DNA from: Archaeoglobaceae archaeon
Lineage (GTDB): Archaea > Halobacteriota > Archaeoglobi > Archaeoglobales > Archaeoglobaceae
Reading direction: 5' to 3'
Length of the DNA stretch: 8,379 nt
Assembly (NCBI GenBank): GCA_027038095.1
Contig: JALVYA010000166.1
Location: 1 to 8,379 of the forward strand
The translations under genes were made by a program, and so were the position numbers. Every line of letters begins with the position of its first letter. Within the stretch, counting starts at the first letter, position 1. Of the stretch, positions 1-5,835 are shown piece after piece. The notes under the pieces were generated by a model, which saw only the letters and a list, made by a program, of their open reading frames with translations, was not told the origin of the DNA and made no database searches.

Positions 1-114
1 CTGACAGGCTAAAGACTGGAATCTACCCTCCTTCAGGTGGTAAGAGCTTAAAAACTCCTTGAATTCCACGTTTTCTCCTTCGCCCTTTTTGACAAGGGTC
101 AGCAATTTGTCCAT
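1..114 (-). CDS. N-terminus of probable GTPBP1-like GTP-binding protein (partial, runs off left edge)
   Basis: Thirty-eight codons are visible on the minus strand from the ATG at 114-112 and the frame stays open to base 1. The peptide starts MDKLLTLVKKGEGENVEFKE and continues with a LKEGRFQSLACQ stretch. From memory, this GE-x-E-x-VEFKE followed by R-x-QSLA-x-Q pattern matches the start of archaeal GTPases of the GTPBP1/elongation-factor-like group, whose G domain would lie outside the window. An AlbA_2/Schlafen-type regulator also carries a VEFKE-like motif and is the main alternative. The start is favoured because a TATA-like box lies about 29 bases upstream, which would give a nearly leaderless mRNA; no Shine-Dalgarno sequence is evident. 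The coding frame is fairly certain; the product name is moderate. Confidence 0.62.
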   Translation of the reverse strand, partial: MDKLLTLVKKGEGENVEFKEFLSSYHLKEGRFQSLACQ

Positions 115-138
115 TTATAGCAGGTGAATGTTTATGAG

Positions 139-158
139 ATATATAGATTGCTTTTCGA
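139..158 (-). promoter_or_regulatory. TATA/BRE-like promoter for the GTPase gene
   Basis: On the minus strand the sequence reads CGAAAAGCAATCTATATATC. The A-rich stretch CGAAAAG could be a BRE and CTATATATC (147-139) the TATA box. The box centre is about 29 bases before the ATG at 114, so transcription would start within a few bases of the start codon. This is inferred from archaeal promoter geometry. Confidence 0.5.
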
Positions 159-164
159 GCGTTC

Positions 165-191
165 CGACCACCCGGTCGTTACTCCAGTAAC
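165..191. repeat. Two abutting inverted repeats between MBL gene and GTPase promoter
   Basis: Two perfect inverted repeats sit back to back. The first is CGACC-ACCC-GGTCG (165-178, 5-base arms, 4-base spacer). The second is GTTACT-CC-AGTAAC (178-191, 6-base arms, 2-base spacer). They share base 178. They begin five bases after the MBL-hydrolase stop and end about 18 bases upstream of the TATA-like box of the next gene. They could be RNA hairpins at the 3' end of the MBL transcript, although no U-tract follows, or operator sites for the GTPase gene. Confidence 0.5.
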
Positions 192-195
192 ACAG

Positions 196-831
196 CTACA
201 GCAGGATGGAACAGCCAGCGTAACACCTCTTTGAATTTGGCATTTTCAGTATTTCGTCCTTGAACACCGTGCAGTGGCAGGGAACAACAAGCCCGTATTT
301 CTTCAGAATACCCGTTCTGCTGAAACCGTGAAAACCACCCAGAACTCCGTAAACCTCTCCAAAGCTTTCCACTGTTGCGAGTATGGTATCGAGTCCCGGG
401 TGCGAACATCCGGTGATGACTAAAAAGCCCCTCTCAGTTCTGACAGCAAGAGACTGTTCGGGTATTCCTGCACTCAAAACTCCTGTCGAGTAAACATCTT
501 CTGCAAGTCTGACAGGACTTCCAACCTCTACGAGCTCCGATTTTCTTGCTATTTCTCTTTTTAAGTTTGGAGAAAAAGTTTCCGGAACGCAAACACATGA
601 GGTTCTGGAAATGACGTGGTTTAAGCCTCCAATGTGATCCCAGTGCTGGTGAGACAGAACAATGACATCGAAATCGTCTATTCCGAGCTTTTCCAGGTTG
701 TGCAGAAGTATATCACCGTCCCACCCGGTGTCGAACAGAATTCTGATACTGCACCGGATGTAGCAGGAGAAGCCCCAGCCCGGAATCAGACCTTCAGCAG
801 CGTCGTTATCGTAAACGACTGTGACCTGCAT
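196..831 (-). CDS. MBL-fold metallo-hydrolase, DHPS-like family
   Basis: This 211-residue protein has a complete metallo-beta-lactamase fold signature. The metal motif HQHWDH lies at residues 61-66 (H61, H63, D65, H66). It is followed by GCSHPG (H144), GGFHGF (H168) and PCHCT (H186), which complete a dinuclear metal site. The start with VVYDN, WGFSCYI and ILFDTGWDG is typical of the MBL group that includes archaeal 7,8-dihydropterin-6-methyl-4-(ribofuranosyl)-aminobenzene-phosphate synthase, a tetrahydromethanopterin pathway enzyme. Family membership is clear; that exact reaction is not, because the group is functionally mixed. No signal peptide is present, so it is cytoplasmic. The ATG at 831 has a GAGAG stretch about 11 bases upstream. 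It lies 98 bases after rad50 with no T-tract between, so read-through from the mre11-rad50 operon is possible. Confidence 0.85.
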   Translation of the reverse strand: MQVTVVYDNDAAEGLIPGWGFSCYIRCSIRILFDTGWDGDILLHNLEKLGIDDFDVIVLSHQHWDHIGGLNHVISRTSCVCVPETFSPNLKREIARKSELVEVGSPVRLAEDVYSTGVLSAGIPEQSLAVRTERGFLVITGCSHPGLDTILATVESFGEVYGVLGGFHGFSRTGILKKYGLVVPCHCTVFKDEILKMPNSKRCYAGCSILL

Positions 832-929
832 GGATTTTTATCTCTCTTTCGGCTTAAATTCGTTTTTGGTTTTTGATTTCACGTTTTCGTTGTGCCAGAT
901 TTAAACCAGCACGAGTTTTGTAGAAACTT
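832..929 (-). promoter_or_regulatory. Gap between rad50 and MBL gene with a possible weak promoter
   Basis: This 98-base A/T-rich gap has no open reading frame of note. On the minus strand it contains GGTTTAAATCTGG (about 908-896), which includes a TTTAAATC TATA-like core about 70 bases before the MBL start. A second A/T-rich stretch, GAATTTAAG, lies about 26 bases before the start. Either could drive the MBL gene separately from rad50. No convincing terminator for rad50 is visible. Confidence 0.25.
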
Positions 930-3584
930 CTACTCAACAACCGTCACGCCGTTCTCTTTTCTGAGCTTGATGGCGTTCTCAACAACCTCCTCGAAACTGT
1001 CGTCGTGGCTTATCACGAATATCTGCCTGAAACCCTCCACCCTCGAAATCTGGGATGCGAGGTTTCTCCTCCTCACTTCATCCATGTTCTGCGTTGGTTC
1101 GTCAAAGAAGGCTATGCTCGCCGAAGAGAGTATTTTCAGCAGTGCAAGCCTCACGGCTATGGCGGCACACATCTGCTCTCCACCGCTCATCTGTGAAAAC
1201 TCTATTTCCCTTCCTCTGTAAACAGCTTTTATCGAGTAGTCTTCACACCACCTGAGCTCCCACGAATAATCGTCCATGAGCTCGCAGAACAGCCTGTTGG
1301 CTTCAACAGATACGGCATCTGCATAAGCCTTTGCGATGCTTGGAGCGGCTCTCTTGAAAATTTCTCTCAGGTCTTTTATAAACCGGTACTTCTTCTCGAA
1401 CCTCTCTTTTTCGCTTTTAACCTCTTCGAGTTTCTCCTCCACTCCAGATAGCTCTGATATCTCTTTTTCAAGCTTTTCAGACCTCCTGTTCAGCTCGTCA
1501 ATCCTGCCCTGCAGAATCGAACACTCGTCTCTCAGACTTTTCGCGGATTTGGTGAGCTCCTCAAGCTCTTCACCGGAAAACTCGCCCTTTAATTTTTCGA
1601 GTTCTTCTTCTATTTTACGGACGTTTTCCATAATACTTCTGAGCTCCTCTTTCGCGGATTTGAGTTCACTTTCAATTTTTTCCCTGCCCGAAACGAGGTT
1701 CTTCAGGACATGGTATTCGTTTACCTCTGGCTTCAGCTCTTTAAGCTTTAGCCTGATGGAGTCCATCTCTTTTTTAACCTCTTTCAGCCTGTCCTCAACT
1801 TCGGGAAGTCTTCTTACGCTTTCCAGCAGTTCACCGAGCGTATTTTCTGCCTCTTTGAGTTCTTCAGCAAAAAGTTCCTTCTGTCTGAGCTTTTCAGTAA
1901 CCTCCATCAGTTTCGACTTGGAACCCTCCACTTTCTCGAATTCTGCCCTGACCTCTTCTTTTTTATCAACGACTTCCTTTAACGATTTTACCTCTGCTTT
2001 AAGATTGTTCAGCAGTTCTCTTTTTTCTTCCATCTCCTTCTTCAGTTCTTCAATAGCTCTCAGCTCCACCTCGAGAGATGATGCTTTCTTCTCAAGTTCT
2101 TTTTTGATTTCAATCGCCCTGTTTAGCTTTTCGAGTGCAGAGTTAACTTCTTTGAACTTCTCTAAAAGTAAAGCAATCTCCTTTTTCTTCGTTTCTCCCG
2201 CTTCGAGTATTCTCCTGCACTCCTCCTTCAAAACGGGGCATATTCCTTTTACCATTTCTTCAAGGGTTCTCTTTTCCATTCTGAGCCTTGCCTCGATTGT
2301 GTTCTTCTTTTTGAGGACGTTTTCTCTCTTTTCCTCAACGTCGCCGAGCTTTTCGAGCTTCTCCTTTACGGCTTTAAGCTCTTCCTTTATCTCCTTTTCT
2401 TTTTCGATTCTTCCTCTTTTTTCCTTCAGCTCCCTGTCCAGCTCTTTTATCCGTCTTACAATTTCTGCGAGCTTCGCTTCTGCCACAGCAATTCTGTTCA
2501 GCTCCTCTCCAAGCGATTCCTCTTTTTCTGCGAGGGATCTCAGCAACTCCACCTGCCTCTTCAGCTCTTCTATGTCCTTCACTTCAGACCTCAGCTTTTT
2601 GACCCTCTCTGAAATTCCTTTTGCCTTCTCCTTTTCTCTTATGAGCTTTACGTACTCATCCTCCAGCTTCTTTCCGTAGTTTTCGAGTTCCTCCATTCTC
2701 CTCTCAAGTTCCTCGCACTCCTTTAAAACAGGCTCAAGTTCTTTCATTTTCTCTTCAGCTTCCCTTATCTTTTCGAGCTCTTTTTCGAGTCTGTTTACTT
2801 CTCCTCTCAACCTGTTCTCCTCGCCCCTCAATTCGCTCAGCTTGAGGTTCAGCCCGTATATTTCGTCTCTTATTTTTTCGAGCTTTTCGATTCTCTTTTC
2901 GAGCTTTTCGAGCTTCTTCCTCTTCTCCTCAAGTTCAGACTCGAGTTCGTTCCTTTCTTCCTTAACTCTACTCAGTTCCTCTCTCTTCTCCTTCAACCTT
3001 TCAGCGTCTTTTTTTAGTTCAACTATTTTGTTTTTGAGGGATTCCATTCTGTCCTTCAGGTAGTTCTCGTACTCCCTGCTCTTTTCGAAAGCCTTTCTGT
3101 AGCTTTCCACGCCGATTACGGGTGAGAAAACGGCATCCCTCACGTTGGCAGAACTCAGGAAGTGAGAGACCATCATTCCCTGCCTTACCCCTATTACGTT
3201 CTCGAACATCATTTTCGCGTTTTCGAATCCGAAGTTCTCCTTTACCCAGCTCAGAACTTCTTCTCTCCCCTCAGCAACTCTGCCAAGCTCCAGATCTTCA
3301 ACGCAGTAAAGTGTCGTTTTGTTCTCTTCAAACTTCCTCACGATTCTGTAAAGTCTTCCGTCAGCTCCCAGCAGTTTAACCCGTACTTCCCCTCTTTTCT
3401 CACCTCTCCTGAGAAATTCGCTCATTCTGTACGGCAGAGAATCAAAGACTGCGAAACCTATAGCTTCAATCACCGTAGTTTTGCCGGCACCGTTATCTCC
3501 GAGAATTGCGTTTACCCCCTCTGTAAACTTCAAAACCGTGTCTCTGTGACTCTTAACGTTTACGAGTCTTACCTCCAGTATCAT
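930..3584 (-). CDS. rad50: DNA double-strand break repair ATPase Rad50
   Basis: This 884-residue SMC-like ATPase pairs with Mre11 to tether and process DNA double-strand-break ends. Walker A GDNGAGKTT is at residues 29-37 and the Q-loop in GVRQG near 135. A heptad coiled coil very rich in E, K, R and L spans roughly 170-740. The ABC signature SGGEQ is at 800-804, Walker B AFFDEPT around 825-831, a D-loop-like QNMDE follows, and the switch histidine is in VISHDD near 860. The hook apex reads CPVLKEEC (449-456): the first cysteine and proline are in place, but the second cysteine is at +7 instead of +3. The ATG at 3584 is chosen because GGAGG lies seven bases upstream and the protein then begins with the family-typical MILEVRLVNVKSH. 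An in-frame ATG 31 codons earlier gives a non-conserved, highly charged extension. The start lies inside the end of mre11, so translational coupling is likely. Confidence 0.97.
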   Translation of the reverse strand: MILEVRLVNVKSHRDTVLKFTEGVNAILGDNGAGKTTVIEAIGFAVFDSLPYRMSEFLRRGEKRGEVRVKLLGADGRLYRIVRKFEENKTTLYCVEDLELGRVAEGREEVLSWVKENFGFENAKMMFENVIGVRQGMMVSHFLSSANVRDAVFSPVIGVESYRKAFEKSREYENYLKDRMESLKNKIVELKKDAERLKEKREELSRVKEERNELESELEEKRKKLEKLEKRIEKLEKIRDEIYGLNLKLSELRGEENRLRGEVNRLEKELEKIREAEEKMKELEPVLKECEELERRMEELENYGKKLEDEYVKLIREKEKAKGISERVKKLRSEVKDIEELKRQVELLRSLAEKEESLGEELNRIAVAEAKLAEIVRRIKELDRELKEKRGRIEKEKEIKEELKAVKEKLEKLGDVEEKRENVLKKKNTIEARLRMEKRTLEEMVKGICPVLKEECRRILEAGETKKKEIALLLEKFKEVNSALEKLNRAIEIKKELEKKASSLEVELRAIEELKKEMEEKRELLNNLKAEVKSLKEVVDKKEEVRAEFEKVEGSKSKLMEVTEKLRQKELFAEELKEAENTLGELLESVRRLPEVEDRLKEVKKEMDSIRLKLKELKPEVNEYHVLKNLVSGREKIESELKSAKEELRSIMENVRKIEEELEKLKGEFSGEELEELTKSAKSLRDECSILQGRIDELNRRSEKLEKEISELSGVEEKLEEVKSEKERFEKKYRFIKDLREIFKRAAPSIAKAYADAVSVEANRLFCELMDDYSWELRWCEDYSIKAVYRGREIEFSQMSGGEQMCAAIAVRLALLKILSSASIAFFDEPTQNMDEVRRRNLASQISRVEGFRQIFVISHDDSFEEVVENAIKLRKENGVTVVE
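2217..2240 (-). other. rad50: Rad50 hook apex with non-canonical CX6C spacing
   Basis: The codons for residues 449-456 read Cys-Pro-Val-Leu-Lys-Glu-Glu-Cys. In characterised Rad50 proteins the apex is CxxC, two cysteines per protomer sharing one zinc across the dimer. Here Leu occupies the place of the second cysteine and a Cys appears four residues later. The flanking reading frame is intact coiled coil on both sides, so a frameshift is not the explanation. Confidence 0.85.
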
Positions 3585-4962
3585 AAGCCTTCCTCCAGTC
3601 CCAGACTTCCTCCTCTTCGTGTTCTGTGCGTATCTCTTTTCTTTCTGTTCTTGTTTTACCTGCCCTGCTGTATTCAATTTCTTTTCTGTCTTTTTCTTTA
3701 GTTTTTACATCTTTCATGTCTTTATTTTTACTCCTGTCCTTGCTGTCTTCACGATCTGTCTCTCTGTCCCAACTACCAGTCGATTTACCTGTGGGTCTGT
3801 CTGCGTGTCTGCCAAACAGCAAACCGTCTATGAATTCGTCCACCCTCTTCACGTCAAAGGATGTTGAAAACGCGTTTTTGAGCTTCACAACCTCCTCCTC
3901 TATCCTGCCGTAGTCGTAGTTTTCGAGGAGCTGGGCGAGGATTTTCAGCTCTATGCTTTCTCTGCTGACGTCTGAAGTCAGGGGTCTGAAAGAGTCATCT
4001 GTTACTTCCCACCTCACCTTAACCAGAAGTGGAGAGAGGTGAGACGCATAACTCTTCACAACCTCTTCATCCAGGAATTTTCTCATGCTTCTCGAGCACT
4101 TCAGGTTTATGTACACCACCGGCTCTTTCGCTCTGACTGAAAGCTTCTCCTTCAGCCCCTTAACGTCGCTCTCCTTTCTGACCTCGTGCGTTACGACAAC
4201 GAAATCTCTTGCCGGAACTCTGATGAGCTCAGCTTTCAGCTCTCCATCCCAGTCCACGAGAAAGAATCCTCTGTCAAATCCAAGCTCGGACACGTCGCAA
4301 ACTTCGAGACTGCCGGGATTGTGAATCTTTCCTTCAACAAAACTCCTGTGAATGTGCCCCAGAGCCACGTAGTCAACGTTCAGCCTGTGGAACTTCGTTG
4401 ACGGCACGCATCCGTGTATTTTTACGTACCCTTCAATTCCGGCGTGAGCCATGAAGATGTTCAGTCCGTTTTTCATCCTTCTTATCTTTTTAGAGTACAT
4501 TTCGAGAACTTTTTCAGTCATCGAACCGTAGTACTTCATTCCGTATATTCTCACGCAGTCCAGATCGGCGTAAGCTCCGCTTTTTCCGTCCCACTCCTCG
4601 ACAACAATTCCATCCTCAAATCGCGGCTTGAGGTTGACGAGCAATCCCTGCTGAGCCAGGTAATCGAGCCATGAGAAGGTCTCTTTGAAGTAAGCTGAAT
4701 CGTGATTGCCTTCAACAGCAAAAACGGGTACTCCAGCCTTTTTTACCTTTTCAAGCACTTTTATGGCCTGAGTCAGCGTCAGGGGATCCATTTCGCTTTT
4801 TCTGTGGAAGATATCCCCCGCTATCAGAATAAAGTCAACTTTACTTTCGAGAGCCTTTTTTATGGCTCTCATGAATGCCTGAGCGAAATCTATTGCTCTC
4901 TCTTCACTTCCGTACTGTCTGTATCCGAGATGTACATCTGCAATATGCGCAAATCTTATCAT
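3553..4962 (-). CDS. mre11: DNA double-strand break repair nuclease Mre11
   Basis: This 469-residue calcineurin-like nuclease is the partner of Rad50 and provides Mn-dependent exo/endonuclease activity at broken DNA ends. All phosphoesterase motifs are present: DVH (9-11), GDIFH (49-53), GNHD (85-88), the histidine of MAHAG (H173) and GHIH (202-205). A capping domain follows (about 240-330). Helices at about 334-384 are likely to bind the Rad50 coiled-coil base. Residues 388-453 form a charged K/D/E/R-rich linker, probably disordered, and the protein ends with VWDWRKAYD and a basic tail. The ATG at 4962 gives the canonical MIRFAHIADVHLG start; no strong Shine-Dalgarno is visible. Its last 32 bases overlap the rad50 start in another frame. 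It lies 63 bases downstream of the XRE-CBS gene. No herA or nurA is adjacent in this window, although they accompany mre11-rad50 in many other archaea. Confidence 0.97.
   Translation of the reverse strand: MIRFAHIADVHLGYRQYGSEERAIDFAQAFMRAIKKALESKVDFILIAGDIFHRKSEMDPLTLTQAIKVLEKVKKAGVPVFAVEGNHDSAYFKETFSWLDYLAQQGLLVNLKPRFEDGIVVEEWDGKSGAYADLDCVRIYGMKYYGSMTEKVLEMYSKKIRRMKNGLNIFMAHAGIEGYVKIHGCVPSTKFHRLNVDYVALGHIHRSFVEGKIHNPGSLEVCDVSELGFDRGFFLVDWDGELKAELIRVPARDFVVVTHEVRKESDVKGLKEKLSVRAKEPVVYINLKCSRSMRKFLDEEVVKSYASHLSPLLVKVRWEVTDDSFRPLTSDVSRESIELKILAQLLENYDYGRIEEEVVKLKNAFSTSFDVKRVDEFIDGLLFGRHADRPTGKSTGSWDRETDREDSKDRSKNKDMKDVKTKEKDRKEIEYSRAGKTRTERKEIRTEHEEEEVWDWRKAYDTGGKTRKR
3592..3596 (-). promoter_or_regulatory. 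Shine-Dalgarno of rad50 inside mre11
   Basis: On the minus strand GGAGG lies seven bases before the ATG at 3584, within the C-terminal coding part of mre11. It decides the rad50 start against the longer in-frame ATG at 3677 and supports coupled translation. Confidence 0.85.
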
Positions 4963-5025
4963 TTAAACAACCGTAACCTTCATGGATATTGAACCTGTCG
5001 ATTGATGGCTAATTGACTAATTCAA
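4963..5025 (-). promoter_or_regulatory. Gap before mre11: TATA-like box and a six-codon upstream frame
   Basis: On the minus strand TTCAATATCC (about 4993-4984) is centred about 25 bases before the mre11 ATG, which would suit a leaderless mRNA. ATGAAGGTTACGGTTGTTTAA (4983-4963) is a six-codon frame whose stop directly abuts the mre11 ATG. The TATA-like box and the mini-frame's start are only a few bases apart, so the mini-frame would be transcribed only from an upstream promoter. Either element may be chance. Confidence 0.3.
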
Positions 5026-5577
5026 TCAGAACCTTAAAGCCTTCATAACGTCGTGTTTCGTTATTATTCCAAGCAAATCTCCGTTTTCTCCAACAATAAC
5101 AGCCGGACTGTTTAGCAGAAGCTTTGAAATCGTGTCCAGACACTCACTTTTCGAGATTGCCGGAAAAGGTGGTTCCATACACTCCTCAACCTTAATATTA
5201 CCCGCCGCCGTTCCTTTTTCAAGCATTACCTTTACAATTCCACTTTCGGTAATGCTTCCGACGACTTTTCCGTCCTTTACTACGGGCATCTGCGAAATCC
5301 CATCCTTCATCATCATCTCCACTGCTTCCTTTAGCCTCGTACCCGCCTCAACCACCTTTACCGGCGAGTTCATAATCTTCTCAGCGTTTATCGCCTTCCC
5401 CTCGACTTCTTCGAGAACTTCGAATATCTTTCTGACGAGAGATAACTTCGGGTCAAAATCCCCGGACTCGATTCTCGCTATGAGTGGTTGACTCACGCCG
5501 ACAAGCTCAGCGAGTTTTTTCTGGGTCAGTCCGAGTTTCTTCCTTTTTATCCGGATCATCTCTATTTCCGGAAACAT
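5026..5577 (-). CDS. XRE-family HTH regulator with two CBS domains
   Basis: This archaeal transcription regulator is 183 residues from the ATG at 5577. An XRE/Cro helix-turn-helix covers about residues 7-57 (core LGLTQKKLAELVGVSQPLIARIESG). Two CBS domains follow at about 68-120, beginning IMNSPVKVVEAGT with QMPVVKDGKVVGSIT, and about 131-182, beginning CMEPPFPAISKSE with GENGDLLGIITKHDV. CBS pairs bind adenosyl nucleotides such as AMP, ATP or SAM, so the protein probably links DNA binding to energy or cofactor status. The ligand cannot be read from the sequence. An in-frame GTG at 5595 would add six residues; the ATG is preferred because the domain starts immediately after it, though neither has a clear Shine-Dalgarno. 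It lies 63 bases upstream of mre11 on the same strand and is divergent from the cytochrome operon, so it could regulate either or itself. Confidence 0.9.
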   Translation of the reverse strand: MFPEIEMIRIKRKKLGLTQKKLAELVGVSQPLIARIESGDFDPKLSLVRKIFEVLEEVEGKAINAEKIMNSPVKVVEAGTRLKEAVEMMMKDGISQMPVVKDGKVVGSITESGIVKVMLEKGTAAGNIKVEECMEPPFPAISKSECLDTISKLLLNSPAVIVGENGDLLGIITKHDVMKALRF

Positions 5578-5587
5578 TTGAGAATGC

Positions 5588-5601
5588 AATTTCACAAAAT
5601 T
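5588..5601. repeat. Inverted repeat AATTT-CACA-AAATT upstream of XRE-CBS gene
   Basis: Five-base arms flank a four-base spacer, centred 17 bases before the regulator's ATG and overlapping the alternative GTG start. The position suits an autoregulatory operator, but short A/T-rich inverted repeats arise easily by chance. Confidence 0.3.
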
Positions 5602-5780
5602 AATAGATTTAACGGTTTTATCTTGATGTGGTACTGACTTAGTCCATTTTTGGTTTTAATATATTTGTGATATCTTATTTTTTCCTGTTTTTCGAATTGC
5701 GTGGAAATTCTGAAAGGCGATAACTTCGGTTAATGTTGAATCCGAGAGATGAGCATGGTTTTTTCCTCTATTCTCAAAAT

Positions 5781-5798
5781 CGAAAGACTAAAATATAC
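5781..5798 (+). promoter_or_regulatory. BRE/TATA-like promoter of the cytochrome operon
   Basis: CGAAAG (5781-5786, BRE-like) is followed by TAAAATATAC (5789-5798, TATA-like). With usual archaeal spacing transcription would start near 5820, giving a leader of about 16 bases that carries the strong Shine-Dalgarno at 5824-5829. Confidence 0.55.
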
Positions 5799-5823
5799 TG
5801 TTCTCCAAAAAAGTGCCCGGAAT

Positions 5824-5829
5824 GGAGGG
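5824..5829 (+). promoter_or_regulatory. Shine-Dalgarno GGAGGG of the first cytochrome gene
   Basis: GGAGGG ends six bases before the ATG at 5836 and directly abuts the ATG at 5830. The spacing selects 5836 as the start and argues against the much longer frame from 5749. Confidence 0.8.
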
Positions 5830-5835
5830 ATGACA

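Larger units (their letters stand above)
5578..5835. promoter_or_regulatory. Divergent regulatory region between XRE-CBS gene and cytochrome operon
   Basis: This 258-base A/T-rich region has no convincing gene. TTTTAATATATTTG (5654-5667) contains the 8-base palindrome AATATATT and could serve as a TATA element on either strand, for the regulator at about 80 bases from its ATG. Two opposed copies of TTTGTGAwAT (5589-5598 on minus, 5663-5672 on plus) are candidate operator half sites. A small UUCG-loop hairpin TAAC-TTCG-GTTA lies at 5721-5732. The cytochrome promoter lies near 5781-5798. Confidence 0.4.

Noticed and set aside
406..440. GTGATGA followed by CTGA, resembling C and D boxes of an archaeal guide RNA
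   Set aside because: The spacing is too short, C' and D' boxes are missing, and the segment lies inside the MBL gene on the opposite strand.
1336..2679. A 447-codon open frame on the plus strand opposite rad50
   Set aside because: It is rich in Ser, Phe and Leu, as expected when GAG/AAG-rich coiled-coil codons are read from the other strand. No start signal or domain is seen.
3585..3677. A 31-residue N-terminal extension of Rad50
   Set aside because: The extension is low-complexity and charged, lies inside the mre11 C-terminal coding region, and precedes the strong GGAGG-ATG at 3584 where the conserved protein begins.
5721..5732. TAAC-TTCG-GTTA hairpin with a UUCG loop
   Set aside because: Only four pairs, three of them A-U, and it lies upstream of the predicted cytochrome transcript start.
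5749..5835. A 29-residue extension of the first cytochrome
   Set aside because: It would place the signal peptide internally and include the likely TATA box. The Shine-Dalgarno spacing selects 5836.
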